From the NCBI GenBank assembly GCA_025928545.1, contig JAICJH010000059.1, positions 1-43,317 on the forward strand: 43,317 nt of DNA, in the 5' to 3' direction. Position numbers and translations under genes: made by a program. How positions within the stretch are numbered: position 1 is the stretch's first letter; each line of letters opens with the position of its first letter. The notes under the pieces are model-generated. The model made no database searches. It worked only from the letters and a program-made list of their open reading frames with translations, and had not been told where the DNA came from. Positions 5,671 to 13,211 of the stretch are shown in pieces. Source of the DNA: Bryobacteraceae bacterium (lineage in GTDB: Bacteria > Acidobacteriota > Terriglobia > Bryobacterales > Bryobacteraceae).

Positions 5671-8021
5671 TATTTTGCCTCCGTCCGGCGAGTCGAGATC
5701 AGTTGCCAGAGTTTCTCCGGCGTGAGGGGCATATCCACGTGGCGGACGCCGAGGGGGGAGAGCGCGTCGACAACGGAATTCACCATGGCGGGCGTGGAGC
5801 CAATGGTTCCGGCTTCGCCGACGCCTTTCACGCCCAGCGGATTGACCGGTGACGGCGTGCACGTATGGGCGCTTTCGATCCACGGCATGTTCCGGGCACG
5901 AGCCAATGCGTAATCCATAAACTCTCCGGTGACCAACTGGCCGTTATCGTCGTAGATGGCGTGTTCCCAAAGTGCCTGGCCGAGACCCCAGGAGGCGCCG
6001 CCGTGCAACTGGCCATCGACCAGCATGGGGTTAAGAATATTGCCGATGTCATCCACCATGACGTAGCGCTTGATTTCGACCTGGCCGGTTTCGGGATCGA
6101 TTTCGCTGTGGACGATGTGAGCGCCGAAGGGATAAGTGAAGTTGCCGGGTTCCCAGAAGCGGGTGGCGACCAGGCCCGGCTCACTATGGGCGGGAATCTT
6201 CATGGCGCGGTACGCAGCGCCCGCGATGGTCTGGAAGAAGATTGTCTTGCCGGTGGCATCATCGATGCATTGACCGCCTTCGAAGCGAACGGTGGAGGGA
6301 TCGGCCGCATCGAGCAGCATGGCTCCCCACTTGAGGACCTTGTCTTTGATGTCCTGGAGCGCGAGGTAGAGGGCGGTGCCGCCGACCGCGGTGCCGCGGC
6401 TGCCGAAGGTACCGATGCCGTATTGCACGATGGAGGTATCGCCGTGCAGAACCAGAATGTCGTCGATCGGGACGCCGAGTTCATCGGCGGCGATCTGGGC
6501 AAAGGTGGTTTCTTCGCCCTGGCCGTGCGGTGAGATGCCGGTGAGGATGGTGACTTTGCCGCTGGGCTCAACCTTCACGGTGGCGCTTTCCCAACCACCG
6601 GCGGCGACAGCGGGCGACGGGCCCATGGCGCAGATTTCGCCATAAGTCGAGATGCCGATGCCCACCAGGCGGCCCTGTTTGCGGGCGGCGGCCTGCTCCT
6701 CGCGGAGCTTTTTGTAGCCGATCATGTCCAGCGCTTTGTGGAAGGTGTTCGCGTAATCGCCGGAATCGTAGTTGAGGCCGGTGGCGGTGGCGAAGGGGAA
6801 CTGGTCGGCGGCAACGAAATTCTTGAAGCGGATATCGGCCGGTTCCATTTTCAATTCAGCGGCGAGGATATCGACCATGCGCTCGATGCCGTAGGTGGCT
6901 TCGGGGCGCCCGGCGCCGCGAACGGCATCGGTGGGTACGCAGTTGGTAAACACACCTACGATTTCGGCCTGAATGTTGCGGGTGTTGTAGAGGCCCGGCA
7001 TCATCAGGACGCTGAGCGTGGGGATGGCGGGGGTGAGGAGTTGGTGGTAAGCGCCGAGATCCTGAATGATTTTTACTTTGACGCCGAGGATGGTGCCATC
7101 GCGTTTCGCTGCGATTTCCCAGTAATCGACGTGACCGCGGCCCTGAATGGTGGTGAGGAAGTTTTCGCGACGGGTTTCGATCCACTTCACCGGGCGGCCG
7201 AGCTTCATGGCGGCGAACGATACGACGGCTTCTTCCGCGTACACATTGAGTTTGCAGCCGAAACCTCCTCCGACTTCGGGCGCGATCAGGCGCAGACGGT
7301 TTTCTTCGAGCCCCAGCATGCCGGCCAGGATGGTGCGCGCGAGGTGCGGAATCTGGGTGGAAGTGTAGATGGTGAGGGCGCGGTCGGCCGAGTGCCAACT
7401 GGCGACGCAGCCGCGCGTTTCCATGGGATTCGCCACCATGCGCTGGCTGATCATGCGCTGTTTGCAGACGACATCGGCCTCGGCAAATGCGGCATCGGCA
7501 TCGCCGCCTTTTTGTTCAAACCGGAAGGCGATGTTGTCGGGCCATTCCGGATGGACGGCAGGGGCACCGGCGGCGATGGCTTTTTCGGGATCGGCGACGG
7601 CTTCGAGAACTTCGTAATCGACTTCGATGAGGTCGGCCCCATCGGCGGCAACGTATCGGTCTGTTGCCACGACGACGGCGACGGAATGGCCGACCAGATA
7701 GACACGATCAATCGCGATCACGTTGTGATGCGGCTTGCGCAGGCCGGGGAGATCTACTCCGCAGACGACTCCGCCAACGTCTTTGGTGTCTTTTCCGACG
7801 TAGACGGCGACCACGCCAGGCAGGGCTGCCGCTTTCGAAATATCGATGGAGCGGATGTTGGCCGCGGCATGCGGGCTGCGCACGAAGGCGGCGTAGAGCA
7901 TGTTGGGGAGCTTGATGTCATCGACGTAGGTCGCGGTGCCCGTGATCATGCGGGGATCTTCGCGGCGTCGGATGCGCTTGCCAACGAGCTTTTCGCGACG
8001 GGTAATCGTTGTGGACGACAT
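5670..8021 (-). CDS. coxL: Form II-like CO-dehydrogenase/xanthine-dehydrogenase-family molybdopterin large subunit
   Basis: This 783-residue protein has an aldehyde oxidase/xanthine dehydrogenase a/b hammerhead domain (MITGTATYVDDIKLPNMLYA) followed by the molybdopterin-binding domain. Cofactor-contact motifs include EVGGGFGCKLNVYAEE (249-264). The active-site loop reads DAVRGAGR (365-372). The catalytic glutamate is probably E736 in GVGEAGT. Form I CO dehydrogenase has AYXCSFR in this loop; here it is AVRGAGR, close to form II (AYRGAGR) with Val for Tyr and no active-site Cys. CO oxidation is therefore not assured; the substrate could be CO or another aromatic or aldehyde compound. The gene starts 4 nt after the coxS stop and overlaps coxM by 1 nt. 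Confidence 0.92.
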   Translation of the reverse strand: MSSTTITRREKLVGKRIRRREDPRMITGTATYVDDIKLPNMLYAAFVRSPHAAANIRSIDISKAAALPGVVAVYVGKDTKDVGGVVCGVDLPGLRKPHHNVIAIDRVYLVGHSVAVVVATDRYVAADGADLIEVDYEVLEAVADPEKAIAAGAPAVHPEWPDNIAFRFEQKGGDADAAFAEADVVCKQRMISQRMVANPMETRGCVASWHSADRALTIYTSTQIPHLARTILAGMLGLEENRLRLIAPEVGGGFGCKLNVYAEEAVVSFAAMKLGRPVKWIETRRENFLTTIQGRGHVDYWEIAAKRDGTILGVKVKIIQDLGAYHQLLTPAIPTLSVLMMPGLYNTRNIQAEIVGVFTNCVPTDAVRGAGRPEATYGIERMVDILAAELKMEPADIRFKNFVAADQFPFATATGLNYDSGDYANTFHKALDMIGYKKLREEQAAARKQGRLVGIGISTYGEICAMGPSPAVAAGGWESATVKVEPSGKVTILTGISPHGQGEETTFAQIAADELGVPIDDILVLHGDTSIVQYGIGTFGSRGTAVGGTALYLALQDIKDKVLKWGAMLLDAADPSTVRFEGGQCIDDATGKTIFFQTIAGAAYRAMKIPAHSEPGLVATRFWEPGNFTYPFGAHIVHSEIDPETGQVEIKRYVMVDDIGNILNPMLVDGQLHGGASWGLGQALWEHAIYDDNGQLVTGEFMDYALARARNMPWIESAHTCTPSPVNPLGVKGVGEAGTIGSTPAMVNSVVDALSPLGVRHVDMPLTPEKLWQLISTRRTEAK

Positions 8022-8024
8022 TAG

Positions 8025-8495
8025 TTACGCCTCCGCCCTGGCCGCGGCCTGCACGGCTTTCACGATGTGCTGGTAGCCGGTGCAGCGGCAGAGATTGCCG
8101 TCGAGGCCTTCGCGGATTTCGTGTTCGGTGGGATTGGGATTGCGGTCGAGGATTTGTTTCGAGACCATGAGCATGCCGGGCGTGCAGAAGCCGCACTGGA
8201 GTCCATGTTCGTTCCAGAAGCCCTCCTGGATGCGATGGAGCTTGCCGCCCGCTTCGGCAAGGCCTTCCACGGTGAGGATGCTGGCGCCATCGGCCTGCAC
8301 GGCGAACATGGTGCAGCTCTTGATGGCGCGGCCGTTCACTTCGACGGTGCAGGCGCCGCAGAGCGACGTTTCGCAGCCGATGTGGGAGCCGGTGAGGCCC
8401 GCCACCTCGCGAAGGTAGTGAATCAGGAGCAGGCGCGGTTCAACTTCGTGAGTGTATGGTTTTCCATTAATTGTGACGGAAATGGATTGGGTCAT
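8025..8495 (-). CDS. coxS: CO-dehydrogenase-type [2Fe-2S] small subunit
   Basis: This 156-residue iron-sulfur subunit has both expected clusters. The plant-ferredoxin-type cluster uses C41, C46, C49 and C61 (GCETSLCGACT). The second, in the four-helix domain, uses C101, C104, C136 and C138 (QCGFCTPG and LCRCTGYQ). Q100 before CGFC normally contacts the molybdopterin cofactor. It carries electrons from the Mo site of CoxL to the FAD of CoxM. It is the first gene of the minus-strand operon. A TATACT box (8516-8521) and a GGAG sequence just before the ATG look like its promoter and ribosome-binding site. No coxD/E/F maturation genes are present in the window. Confidence 0.94.
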   Translation of the reverse strand: MTQSISVTINGKPYTHEVEPRLLLIHYLREVAGLTGSHIGCETSLCGACTVEVNGRAIKSCTMFAVQADGASILTVEGLAEAGGKLHRIQEGFWNEHGLQCGFCTPGMLMVSKQILDRNPNPTEHEIREGLDGNLCRCTGYQHIVKAVQAAARAEA

Positions 8496-8564
8496 GCGGA
8501 GGTCTCCACTGGAGAAGTATACACTTTTGGGCGGGCTGAGGTGGAATAGGGAAGTACGATAACG

Positions 8565-8593
8565 GCCGCCGATGCACGCAGATGCACGCCGAT
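8565..8593 (+). repeat. Dispersed 10-bp-unit repeat, copy A
   Basis: GCCGCCGAT (8565-8573) is followed by GCACGCAGAT and GCACGCCGAT, then T-rich TCTATTT. It is preceded by AACG. Related copies lie at 29717 and 36482. This copy is upstream of the coxSLMG operon. Confidence 0.75.
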
Positions 8594-8646
8594 TCTATTT
8601 GGGTGAATGCTTAGCTCGGGTCAGGAGCACGTGGGAAGGGTGTGTG

Positions 8647-8817
8647 TTACCTGTCGGCATCCCACCTCTCGCGCGTCGGCCCGACAATGTCGCCCAGAAT
8701 CCTCATCCTGCCTTTCATACGGCCAAAGAAATCGGGGACATTTTCCTCAAGCGGAATCGGGCGAGCTACCGGTTTTCCTCGTTTTGTGATGACAATTTTC
8801 TGGCGCTTTCGCTTCAC
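8647..8817 (-). pseudogene. Headless Phd/YefM-type antitoxin remnant
   Basis: Frame 8817 to 8647 encodes 56 codons containing KIVITKRGKPVARPIPLEE, the hallmark beta-hairpin of Phd/YefM antitoxins. The C-terminal tail follows (DFFGRMKGRMRILGDIVGPT). Complete antitoxins have about 25 more residues before this point, forming the DNA-binding helices. Here a stop codon lies a few codons upstream of the GTG and no matching N-terminus appears in the other frames. No PIN or RelE toxin follows before coxS. I read it as a truncated remnant left by a deletion or recombination, next to the end of the single-TM protein at 8860. A functional short C-terminal antidote is possible but less likely. Confidence 0.6.
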
Positions 8818-8859
8818 TTCGTCATTCCATGGTCATATTATCGTGGTCGCGAAGCAATC

Positions 8860-9168
8860 TCAGCGCCCTGGATTTGCGGCGTTGGTTTGTCCGGCAACTC
8901 CCAGGGCTCGCAACACGCAGGCGCCGGGTTGTTCGGCGCAGGCTCGTGAAGCGGGTAACAGCAAGAGTGCCGAATAGGCAAAAGCCGCTGCGAGCGTGGT
9001 CCAGATCCAGCGCCGCGCCGCCGGAGGCTGCGCCCGGCTGCCGTCGCGGTTTTTTGCGGCCAGTTGCGCGAAAGCCCGACCCGCGTTTGGTTTCCATTCG
9101 CCGCCGTAGCCGAGCCGCCCCAGTTTGGTTGCTACCCAGCGGTCAGTCTCCAGTTCGTGGTTCGCCAT
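8860..9168 (-). CDS. Small single-TM protein downstream of the sigma factor, possible anti-sigma factor
   Basis: This 102-residue protein has a soluble N-terminus (MANHELETDRWVATKLGRL through about residue 50). One membrane segment follows (about residues 52-72, RRWIWTTLAAAFAYSALLLL), then a short outside tail with two cysteines (SRACAEQPGAC). The ATG at 9168 lies inside the sigma gene and overlaps its end by 26 nt, so the two are co-translated. That coupling and the cytoplasm-TM layout suggest an anti-sigma or sigma-partner role, but no zinc-binding HxxxCxxC motif of classical anti-sigma factors is visible. The tail may be shortened: a truncated antitoxin fragment lies just beyond it. Confidence 0.6.
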   Translation of the reverse strand: MANHELETDRWVATKLGRLGYGGEWKPNAGRAFAQLAAKNRDGSRAQPPAARRWIWTTLAAAFAYSALLLLPASRACAEQPGACVLRALGVAGQTNAANPGR

Positions 9169-9754
9169 AAAGTTTCGTGTACTCCTTTCGAAACGCCTGC
9201 CTGGCCCGGCTGACGAAAGTCCCAACCGATTTCGGATTCAGGCCGGTCATCGACGCCAATTCCTCATAAGTGAAATCGTTACTTTGTAACAGCAGAAGTT
9301 CCGCTTCACGGGGCTTCATGCGGGAAAGCACTCGCCGCACCTGTTCCTGTTCTTCGCTGGCGGCCCGAAGTTCCTCCGGATTGGAAGGGCTGCGAAAACC
9401 CAGGAGCCGAATGTAGCGGGCGTGGCGCGCGCGGCGGCGCAGCTCATACAGGCCTTCATGAATTCCGGTACGGTAAAGCCAGCCGCCGGCTTTTTCACCG
9501 TGCGCCGCGGGCGTCTGCCAGAACCGCCAGAAGACTTCGGCCGCGAGTTCTTCGGCGCGCGACGTATCGCCCACGATGCGCGCGATTGCGCGGGCAATGC
9601 GGTCATAGTGAAGATGAAAGACGGTTTCGAAATCCAGCGAGGGCGTCTGCGTTTCCGGGCTGTCGCTGATTTCGCTCGTCGCGGACACAACAGAACAATG
9701 CCCGGGGATTGCAATTTGTGACAGGGAAATATTCAGGCAGCCTGTTTCCGGCAT
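9143..9754 (-). CDS. Sigma-70 family (ECF-like) RNA polymerase sigma factor
   Basis: This protein has up to 203 residues. Region 2 is visible as FETVFHLHYDRIARAIARIV then AEELAAEVFWRFWQ (about residues 42-81). Region 4 is RMKPREAELLLLQSNDFTYE followed by LASMTGLNPKSVGTFVSRAR, a helix-turn-helix (about residues 145-190). The linker is short, as in ECF factors. The ATG at 9754 has GGAAG before it and overlaps the TerC-like gene by 22 nt; a GTG at 9688 would avoid the overlap and drops only a poorly conserved tail. It probably directs RNA polymerase to a small regulon together with the membrane partner at 8860-9168. The inducing signal is unknown. Confidence 0.88.
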   Translation of the reverse strand: MPETGCLNISLSQIAIPGHCSVVSATSEISDSPETQTPSLDFETVFHLHYDRIARAIARIVGDTSRAEELAAEVFWRFWQTPAAHGEKAGGWLYRTGIHEGLYELRRRARHARYIRLLGFRSPSNPEELRAASEEQEQVRRVLSRMKPREAELLLLQSNDFTYEELASMTGLNPKSVGTFVSRARQAFRKEYTKLYGEPRTGD

Positions 9755-10407
9755 AGAAATCTTCCGACGGCCAGAATGATGACGATGACGACGGCTTCCA
9801 CAAGCCAGGTGATCGCCTGCGAAGGATGCAGGGTGCGTTCGACGAAGGGATCGCTCATGATCATTTCGCCTCCCACTCTGCCGAGAATAGCGCCGCCGAT
9901 GTATACGACGACCGGGTAGCGGTCCATCAGGGTTGCAATGAGATTGCTTGAGAACACGACGAGCGGAATGCTGACGGCCAGACCGAAAATAATCATTGGA
10001 ATGCTGCCGTGAGCGGCTCCCGCTACCGCGAGGACGTTATCCACCGACATGGTGATGTCGGCAAAAACTATGAGCCAGATGGCCTGGAGCAGGCGGCCGC
10101 GCGCTGGCAGTTCGTGCGGTTTCGCGCCGGCGTCGGACAGGACCTTGATGGCGATCCAGATTACGAGGGCTCCGCCGATCATCTTGAGAAATTCGACGTT
10201 CAGGAGTTGGGCGGCAACGATCGTCAGCCCGATGCGGAGGAGTACTGCCGCCCCGGCGCCGCTCATGATGGCGATGCGGCGTTGGCGGGCCGGCAGTGCG
10301 CGAACGGCCATTGCAATGACGAGGGCGTTGTCGCCCGCCAGGAGGAGGTCGATCAGGACGATGGAGAGGCCGTCGATCAGGATTTGTGAGAGGGAACCGG
10401 ACGGCAT
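9733..10407 (-). CDS. TerC/YjbE-family integral membrane protein
   Basis: This 224-residue protein has about seven membrane segments and two family signatures: LLLAGDNALVIAMAVRALP (D26, N27) and ADITMSVDNVLAVAG (D117, D123, N124). These acidic and Asn residues in membrane helices are conserved in the TerC/YjbE/YkoY family, which includes Mn2+ exporters that supply secreted metalloproteins. Here the likely role is metal ion export, substrate unproven. It lies between the PadR-linked membrane protein and the sigma factor, all on the minus strand; its last 22 nt overlap the sigma start. No manganese riboswitch is evident in the 39-nt gap before it. Confidence 0.88.
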   Translation of the reverse strand: MPSGSLSQILIDGLSIVLIDLLLAGDNALVIAMAVRALPARQRRIAIMSGAGAAVLLRIGLTIVAAQLLNVEFLKMIGGALVIWIAIKVLSDAGAKPHELPARGRLLQAIWLIVFADITMSVDNVLAVAGAAHGSIPMIIFGLAVSIPLVVFSSNLIATLMDRYPVVVYIGGAILGRVGGEMIMSDPFVERTLHPSQAITWLVEAVVIVIILAVGRFLCRKQAA

Positions 10408-10446
10408 AGGATGGGGCGCTAAGAATTTACTCAGCGATGCGCGAGT

Positions 10447-11082
10447 TTACGCGGAGAGGCGACGGGTGGATTGCAGGCGCGTCCGCAATACGCCGGCGAA
10501 CAGGCATATGTTGAACAGGCTGCCGTTATAATCCTGAAACCACGGTGATGCGACTGCGTAATCTGGATAATTGCCGGCATAACGTTCGATCTGAGCGCCC
10601 CACACGTGCCAAACGATGAAGCCCGCTGCCAGGTAAAGCATTGGCTGCACGACCAACATAGCAACACAGACTGCGGCTTCGCGATCTGGCGCGCGTTTTG
10701 CGAGCCACCTGCCTGTCTGGAATGCCGCGACTAAAACAGCCGCCTCGCCAACCAGGATACCGAGGGCCTTCACCCAGGACGTCGGGGCCAGCCATCCCGT
10801 GAGCACAAAGGCGGGGATCATCAGGACCATGAAGCCGATCAGGCAGCATGCCATTCCCCACAGATTCAGCAGACAACCGCGAATGGCAAGGCCGGTCAGA
10901 TAAAACGGGCTATCGGCGATGTCCTTCGTTATTCGGGCCGTCACAGTCCGAACCACGCAGGCCCAGAACCAGAGGCTGCCGCGCGCGGATGCGTCTTCTA
11001 TCCAGTCGCCGACGACGGACGCGGCACGATCCGGCGGCAGGACCAGCGACAGAATCCACTCGGCAAGCCGGCCGCTATCCAT
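10447..11082 (-). CDS. Polytopic membrane protein coupled to PadR regulator
   Basis: This protein of 211 residues has a soluble start (MDSGRLAEWILSLVLPPDRA, then VVGDWIEDASARGSLWFWAC) and about four to five membrane segments (NLWGMACCLIGFMVLMIPAF, ALGILVGEAAVLVAAF, VAMLVVQPMLYLAAGFIV). The N-terminal LPPDRAASVVGDWIEDA resembles the short prefix seen in acidobacterial permease-associated proteins controlled by PadR regulators; I do not recognise a defined family. The ATG at 11082 overlaps the padR stop by 8 nt (ATGGATAG), so translation is coupled. Probably the target that PadR controls; its transported or sensed molecule is unknown. Confidence 0.75.
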   Translation of the reverse strand: MDSGRLAEWILSLVLPPDRAASVVGDWIEDASARGSLWFWACVVRTVTARITKDIADSPFYLTGLAIRGCLLNLWGMACCLIGFMVLMIPAFVLTGWLAPTSWVKALGILVGEAAVLVAAFQTGRWLAKRAPDREAAVCVAMLVVQPMLYLAAGFIVWHVWGAQIERYAGNYPDYAVASPWFQDYNGSLFNICLFAGVLRTRLQSTRRLSA

Positions 11083-11410
11083 GTACCGCTCCCGGAAAGC
11101 GCAGGCCTTCCCACATCCGCAAATAACAGCGGCGCGCATAGTTCAGGGCTGTCATCCCCTGCGAACTCACTTTGACGTAGCGTTTGGCGCGGCCACCACG
11201 CTCGGGAGTTGGATCGCCCAGGCTCGATGTCAGCAGGCCTTTGTCTTCCAGGCGGTCGAGCGTTGTGTAGAGCGCTCCGGGGGCAGGCTCACGCCCGGTG
11301 CACTCCTTAAGCTCATTGCGGATGGTGACGCCATAAGCGCTGTCCCCGAGGCGCAGGATTGCCAACAGGACGATGTGTTCGAATTCCCCCAGAACCGGTG
11401 CGTCGGACAT
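11075..11410 (-). CDS. PadR-family transcriptional regulator
   Basis: This 111-residue protein has the PadR winged-helix layout: EFEHIVLLAILRLGDSAYGV, then ECTGREPAPGALYTTLDRLE, then DKGLLTSSLGDPTPERGGRA with RYVKVSSQG (the wing). A short C-terminal dimerisation helix follows, as in subfamily-2 PadR proteins. A palindrome ACTAC-ATA-GTAGT (11414-11426) starts 4 nt upstream of its ATG and overlaps the -10 box, indicating self-repression. It is the first gene of a minus-strand unit with the membrane protein that overlaps its stop codon. The inducer is unknown. Confidence 0.93.
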   Translation of the reverse strand: MSDAPVLGEFEHIVLLAILRLGDSAYGVTIRNELKECTGREPAPGALYTTLDRLEDKGLLTSSLGDPTPERGGRAKRYVKVSSQGMTALNYARRCYLRMWEGLRFPGAVHG

Positions 11411-11413
11411 TAA

Positions 11414-11447
11414 ACTACATAGTAGTCTAAATCGACTTACGGTGCAA
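11414..11447 (-). promoter_or_regulatory. padR promoter with palindromic operator
   Basis: On the minus strand, TTGCAC (11447-11442), 17 nt, then TACTAT (11424-11419). The perfect palindrome ACTAC-N3-GTAGT (11414-11426) covers the -10 box. The -10 box ends 8 nt before the ATG at 11410, so the transcript would be almost leaderless. The -35 box abuts the 3' end of the upstream propeller gene. Confidence 0.5.
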
Positions 11448-12549
11448 GGTGCAGAATCATGCCGGTATCGGTGGCGACCCAGACATGCTTATCATCCGGT
11501 CCGGCGATCAGCGCACTGTGGGCGACCGCGCGGTAATCGACGGTCATTTCGGTCCAGGTCTGGAGGTCGTCGCTGCTGAGGATCTTAAGCTTGCCGGGGA
11601 TGGGGCTGCGATAAATCGGGCCGCTGGTTTCGAAGCCGGCGATGAAAGCGCGCTTCGAATCGGGGAAAAGCCGGACATCGGTAATGGCGCGATTCTTCGC
11701 ACGATATGCCAGTTCGTTCTTGCCGTTTATCAGATCGATGCGATAGACCTCACTGGGGTAATCGAACTGGTCTTTAAACTCCACGAGCCCGAGTGCGGAG
11801 TTTTGCGCGCTGGAAAGACTCATTCGCGTGATTTGGCCAAACAACGAGACATGCTCTTCGTGCCACGCTTCTCCGCCGCTCCTGGTCTGGAGCAGCACTG
11901 AAACGTGGGGCACCTGCCGCCTGCTTTGGGAAGGCTCCATCCAATCCGGGCCGCCTCGCTGCGGGGGAATATTCCAGCCGGAGATGATGCCGATGTTGCC
12001 GCTGAAGGCGATGTCGCCGTAAGTTGTGTAGAGCGGGTCGCCGGGCGCGGTGGCCGCAATCGCCAGGGGCGTCCAGGTGGCGCCGCCGTCTTTGGTTTCG
12101 AATACATGCTTTTGCCGGCCGGAAGCAAAGCCGTGCTGGTGGTCGAGGAACCATACGCGCAGCAGATTCGGCGGGGCCGTTTTAGACTTCACCCAGGAGC
12201 GGCCGGCCTCTTCGGTGGTCCAGAGGCCGTTGTCGGTGAGCATCCAGCCGGTGGAATCGCCCAGAAAGAAGAGCGACAGACATGTTTCTTTGACGGGCGT
12301 TTCAGCCCAGGTTTGTCCGCCATCGCTGGTGATCAGAACCAGGGGATGATCTTTTTGCTTGCGATCGGTGGTGTAGCCGCAGGCGATGCCGCGGGTGGCA
12401 TCGGGGAAGGTGAGGTCGTTGATTGTGAGGGTGCTGTCGACCTGGCGGTATTGGTATTGAATCTCCCAATGCTCCTCGGCCGCGGCAGGCAGAGCCAGCA
12501 GCGGAATTGCGGCGAGGCTCAGGAGGGCGGATTGAATCGAGCCAGGCAC
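11437..12549 (-). CDS. Exported YCF48/BNR-type beta-propeller protein
   Basis: This protein of about 370 residues has a signal peptide (SALLSLAAIPLLALPAAAEE). Repeated propeller blades carry sialidase/YCF48 signatures: LITSDGGQTW, LWTTEEAGRSW, VFETKDGGATWTPL, TRSGGEAWHEEHV, LKILSSDDLQTWTEM and HVWVATDTGM. Each Asp-box-like SxDGGxTW turn marks a blade. Family members help assemble photosystem II in cyanobacteria, but in heterotrophs they are exported proteins of unknown role; no sialidase catalytic residues are evident. The GTG at 12549, preceded by AGGTG, begins one base after the GAF gene stop; a GTG at 12558 is the alternative. Co-transcribed with the GAF gene. Confidence 0.78.
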   Translation of the reverse strand: MPGSIQSALLSLAAIPLLALPAAAEEHWEIQYQYRQVDSTLTINDLTFPDATRGIACGYTTDRKQKDHPLVLITSDGGQTWAETPVKETCLSLFFLGDSTGWMLTDNGLWTTEEAGRSWVKSKTAPPNLLRVWFLDHQHGFASGRQKHVFETKDGGATWTPLAIAATAPGDPLYTTYGDIAFSGNIGIISGWNIPPQRGGPDWMEPSQSRRQVPHVSVLLQTRSGGEAWHEEHVSLFGQITRMSLSSAQNSALGLVEFKDQFDYPSEVYRIDLINGKNELAYRAKNRAITDVRLFPDSKRAFIAGFETSGPIYRSPIPGKLKILSSDDLQTWTEMTVDYRAVAHSALIAGPDDKHVWVATDTGMILHLAP

Positions 12550-12550
12550 T

Positions 12551-13165
12551 TTAAACACCTGCGCGCACCGGTGTTGGCGGACGGACTGGCCCGGCGGCGA
12601 GGACCAGGTCGGCGTGGCGCACCGATTCCATTGCTTCGGGCGACATGCGGGCCAGGGCGAGCGCGCAGCCAACCTGCTCGCCGAGGGTGGTCAACACTTC
12701 CATTTCTCCGCCAGTATGTTGGTGCCCGGAGCGGTGCTGCACGTTGATAACGCCGACCACCCGGTTGCGGGCAATCACGGGGGCGGAGAGAAAAGCCTCA
12801 AACGAGTCTTCCGGCAGTTCGCCAAAATACTTGAAGCGGGGGTCCTTATAAGCCTCGCGGGATATTGCCAGCAGACGCCGCTCACGCGCCACCCAGCCCG
12901 TGAGACCTTCGTTTAACTTGAGCCGAACCTTGCCGATCTCAGCTTCGTGATGGGTATTGGAAGCGCACAAAACGAGTTCATCGCCATCGCAAAGATAGAC
13001 GAGGCAGGAATCGCACTGGGTGAATTCGACGACCAGGGCGACAATCCCCTGCAAAACTTCATGCAGGCTCATTTCCCGAACCATGAAACGGCTCACTCGC
13101 TGAAAGAGACGTAACTGCTGCTCAATCCGCTCCAGCCGTTCTTCGACATTCTTTGCCTTTGACAC
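12551..13165 (-). CDS. GAF-domain protein
   Basis: This 204-residue protein starts with a coiled-coil-like helix (AKNVEERLERIEQQLRLFQR) and continues as a single GAF domain (about residues 28-175). The GAF core reads LHEVLQGIVALVVEFTQCDS, then LNEGLTGWVARERRLLAISR and SAPVIARNRVVGVINVQHR. Ligand unknown. There is no output domain (no kinase, HTH or GGDEF), so it is a stand-alone sensor or partner. The C-terminus is Pro-rich (PVRPPTPVRAGV). The GTG at 13165 is selected because an exact TATAAT lies 6 nt upstream and the coiled coil begins there; longer in-frame starts read through the previous gene. Its stop lies next to the start of the propeller gene. Confidence 0.8.
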   Translation of the reverse strand: MSKAKNVEERLERIEQQLRLFQRVSRFMVREMSLHEVLQGIVALVVEFTQCDSCLVYLCDGDELVLCASNTHHEAEIGKVRLKLNEGLTGWVARERRLLAISREAYKDPRFKYFGELPEDSFEAFLSAPVIARNRVVGVINVQHRSGHQHTGGEMEVLTTLGEQVGCALALARMSPEAMESVRHADLVLAAGPVRPPTPVRAGV

Positions 13166-13171
13166 GGTTTC

Positions 13172-13198
13172 ATTATAGTCTGGAGTTTCACATTCCAA
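13172..13198 (-). promoter_or_regulatory. Candidate promoter of the GAF gene
   Basis: Minus strand: TTGGAA (13198-13193), 15 nt, exact TATAAT (13177-13172). The start codon GTG begins 6 nt later, consistent with a leaderless transcript. The spacer is short, which weakens the call. Confidence 0.35.
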
Positions 13199-13211
13199 GG
13201 ATGATGAAAAA

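Noticed and set aside
6738..8024. Plus-strand ORF of 428 codons opposite coxL
   Set aside because: Antisense to a well-supported molybdopterin subunit, no domain, composition typical of a reverse-frame shadow.
8565..8593. Possible CRISPR-like array
   Set aside because: Units are only 10 bp, adjacent without spacers, and no cas genes are present.
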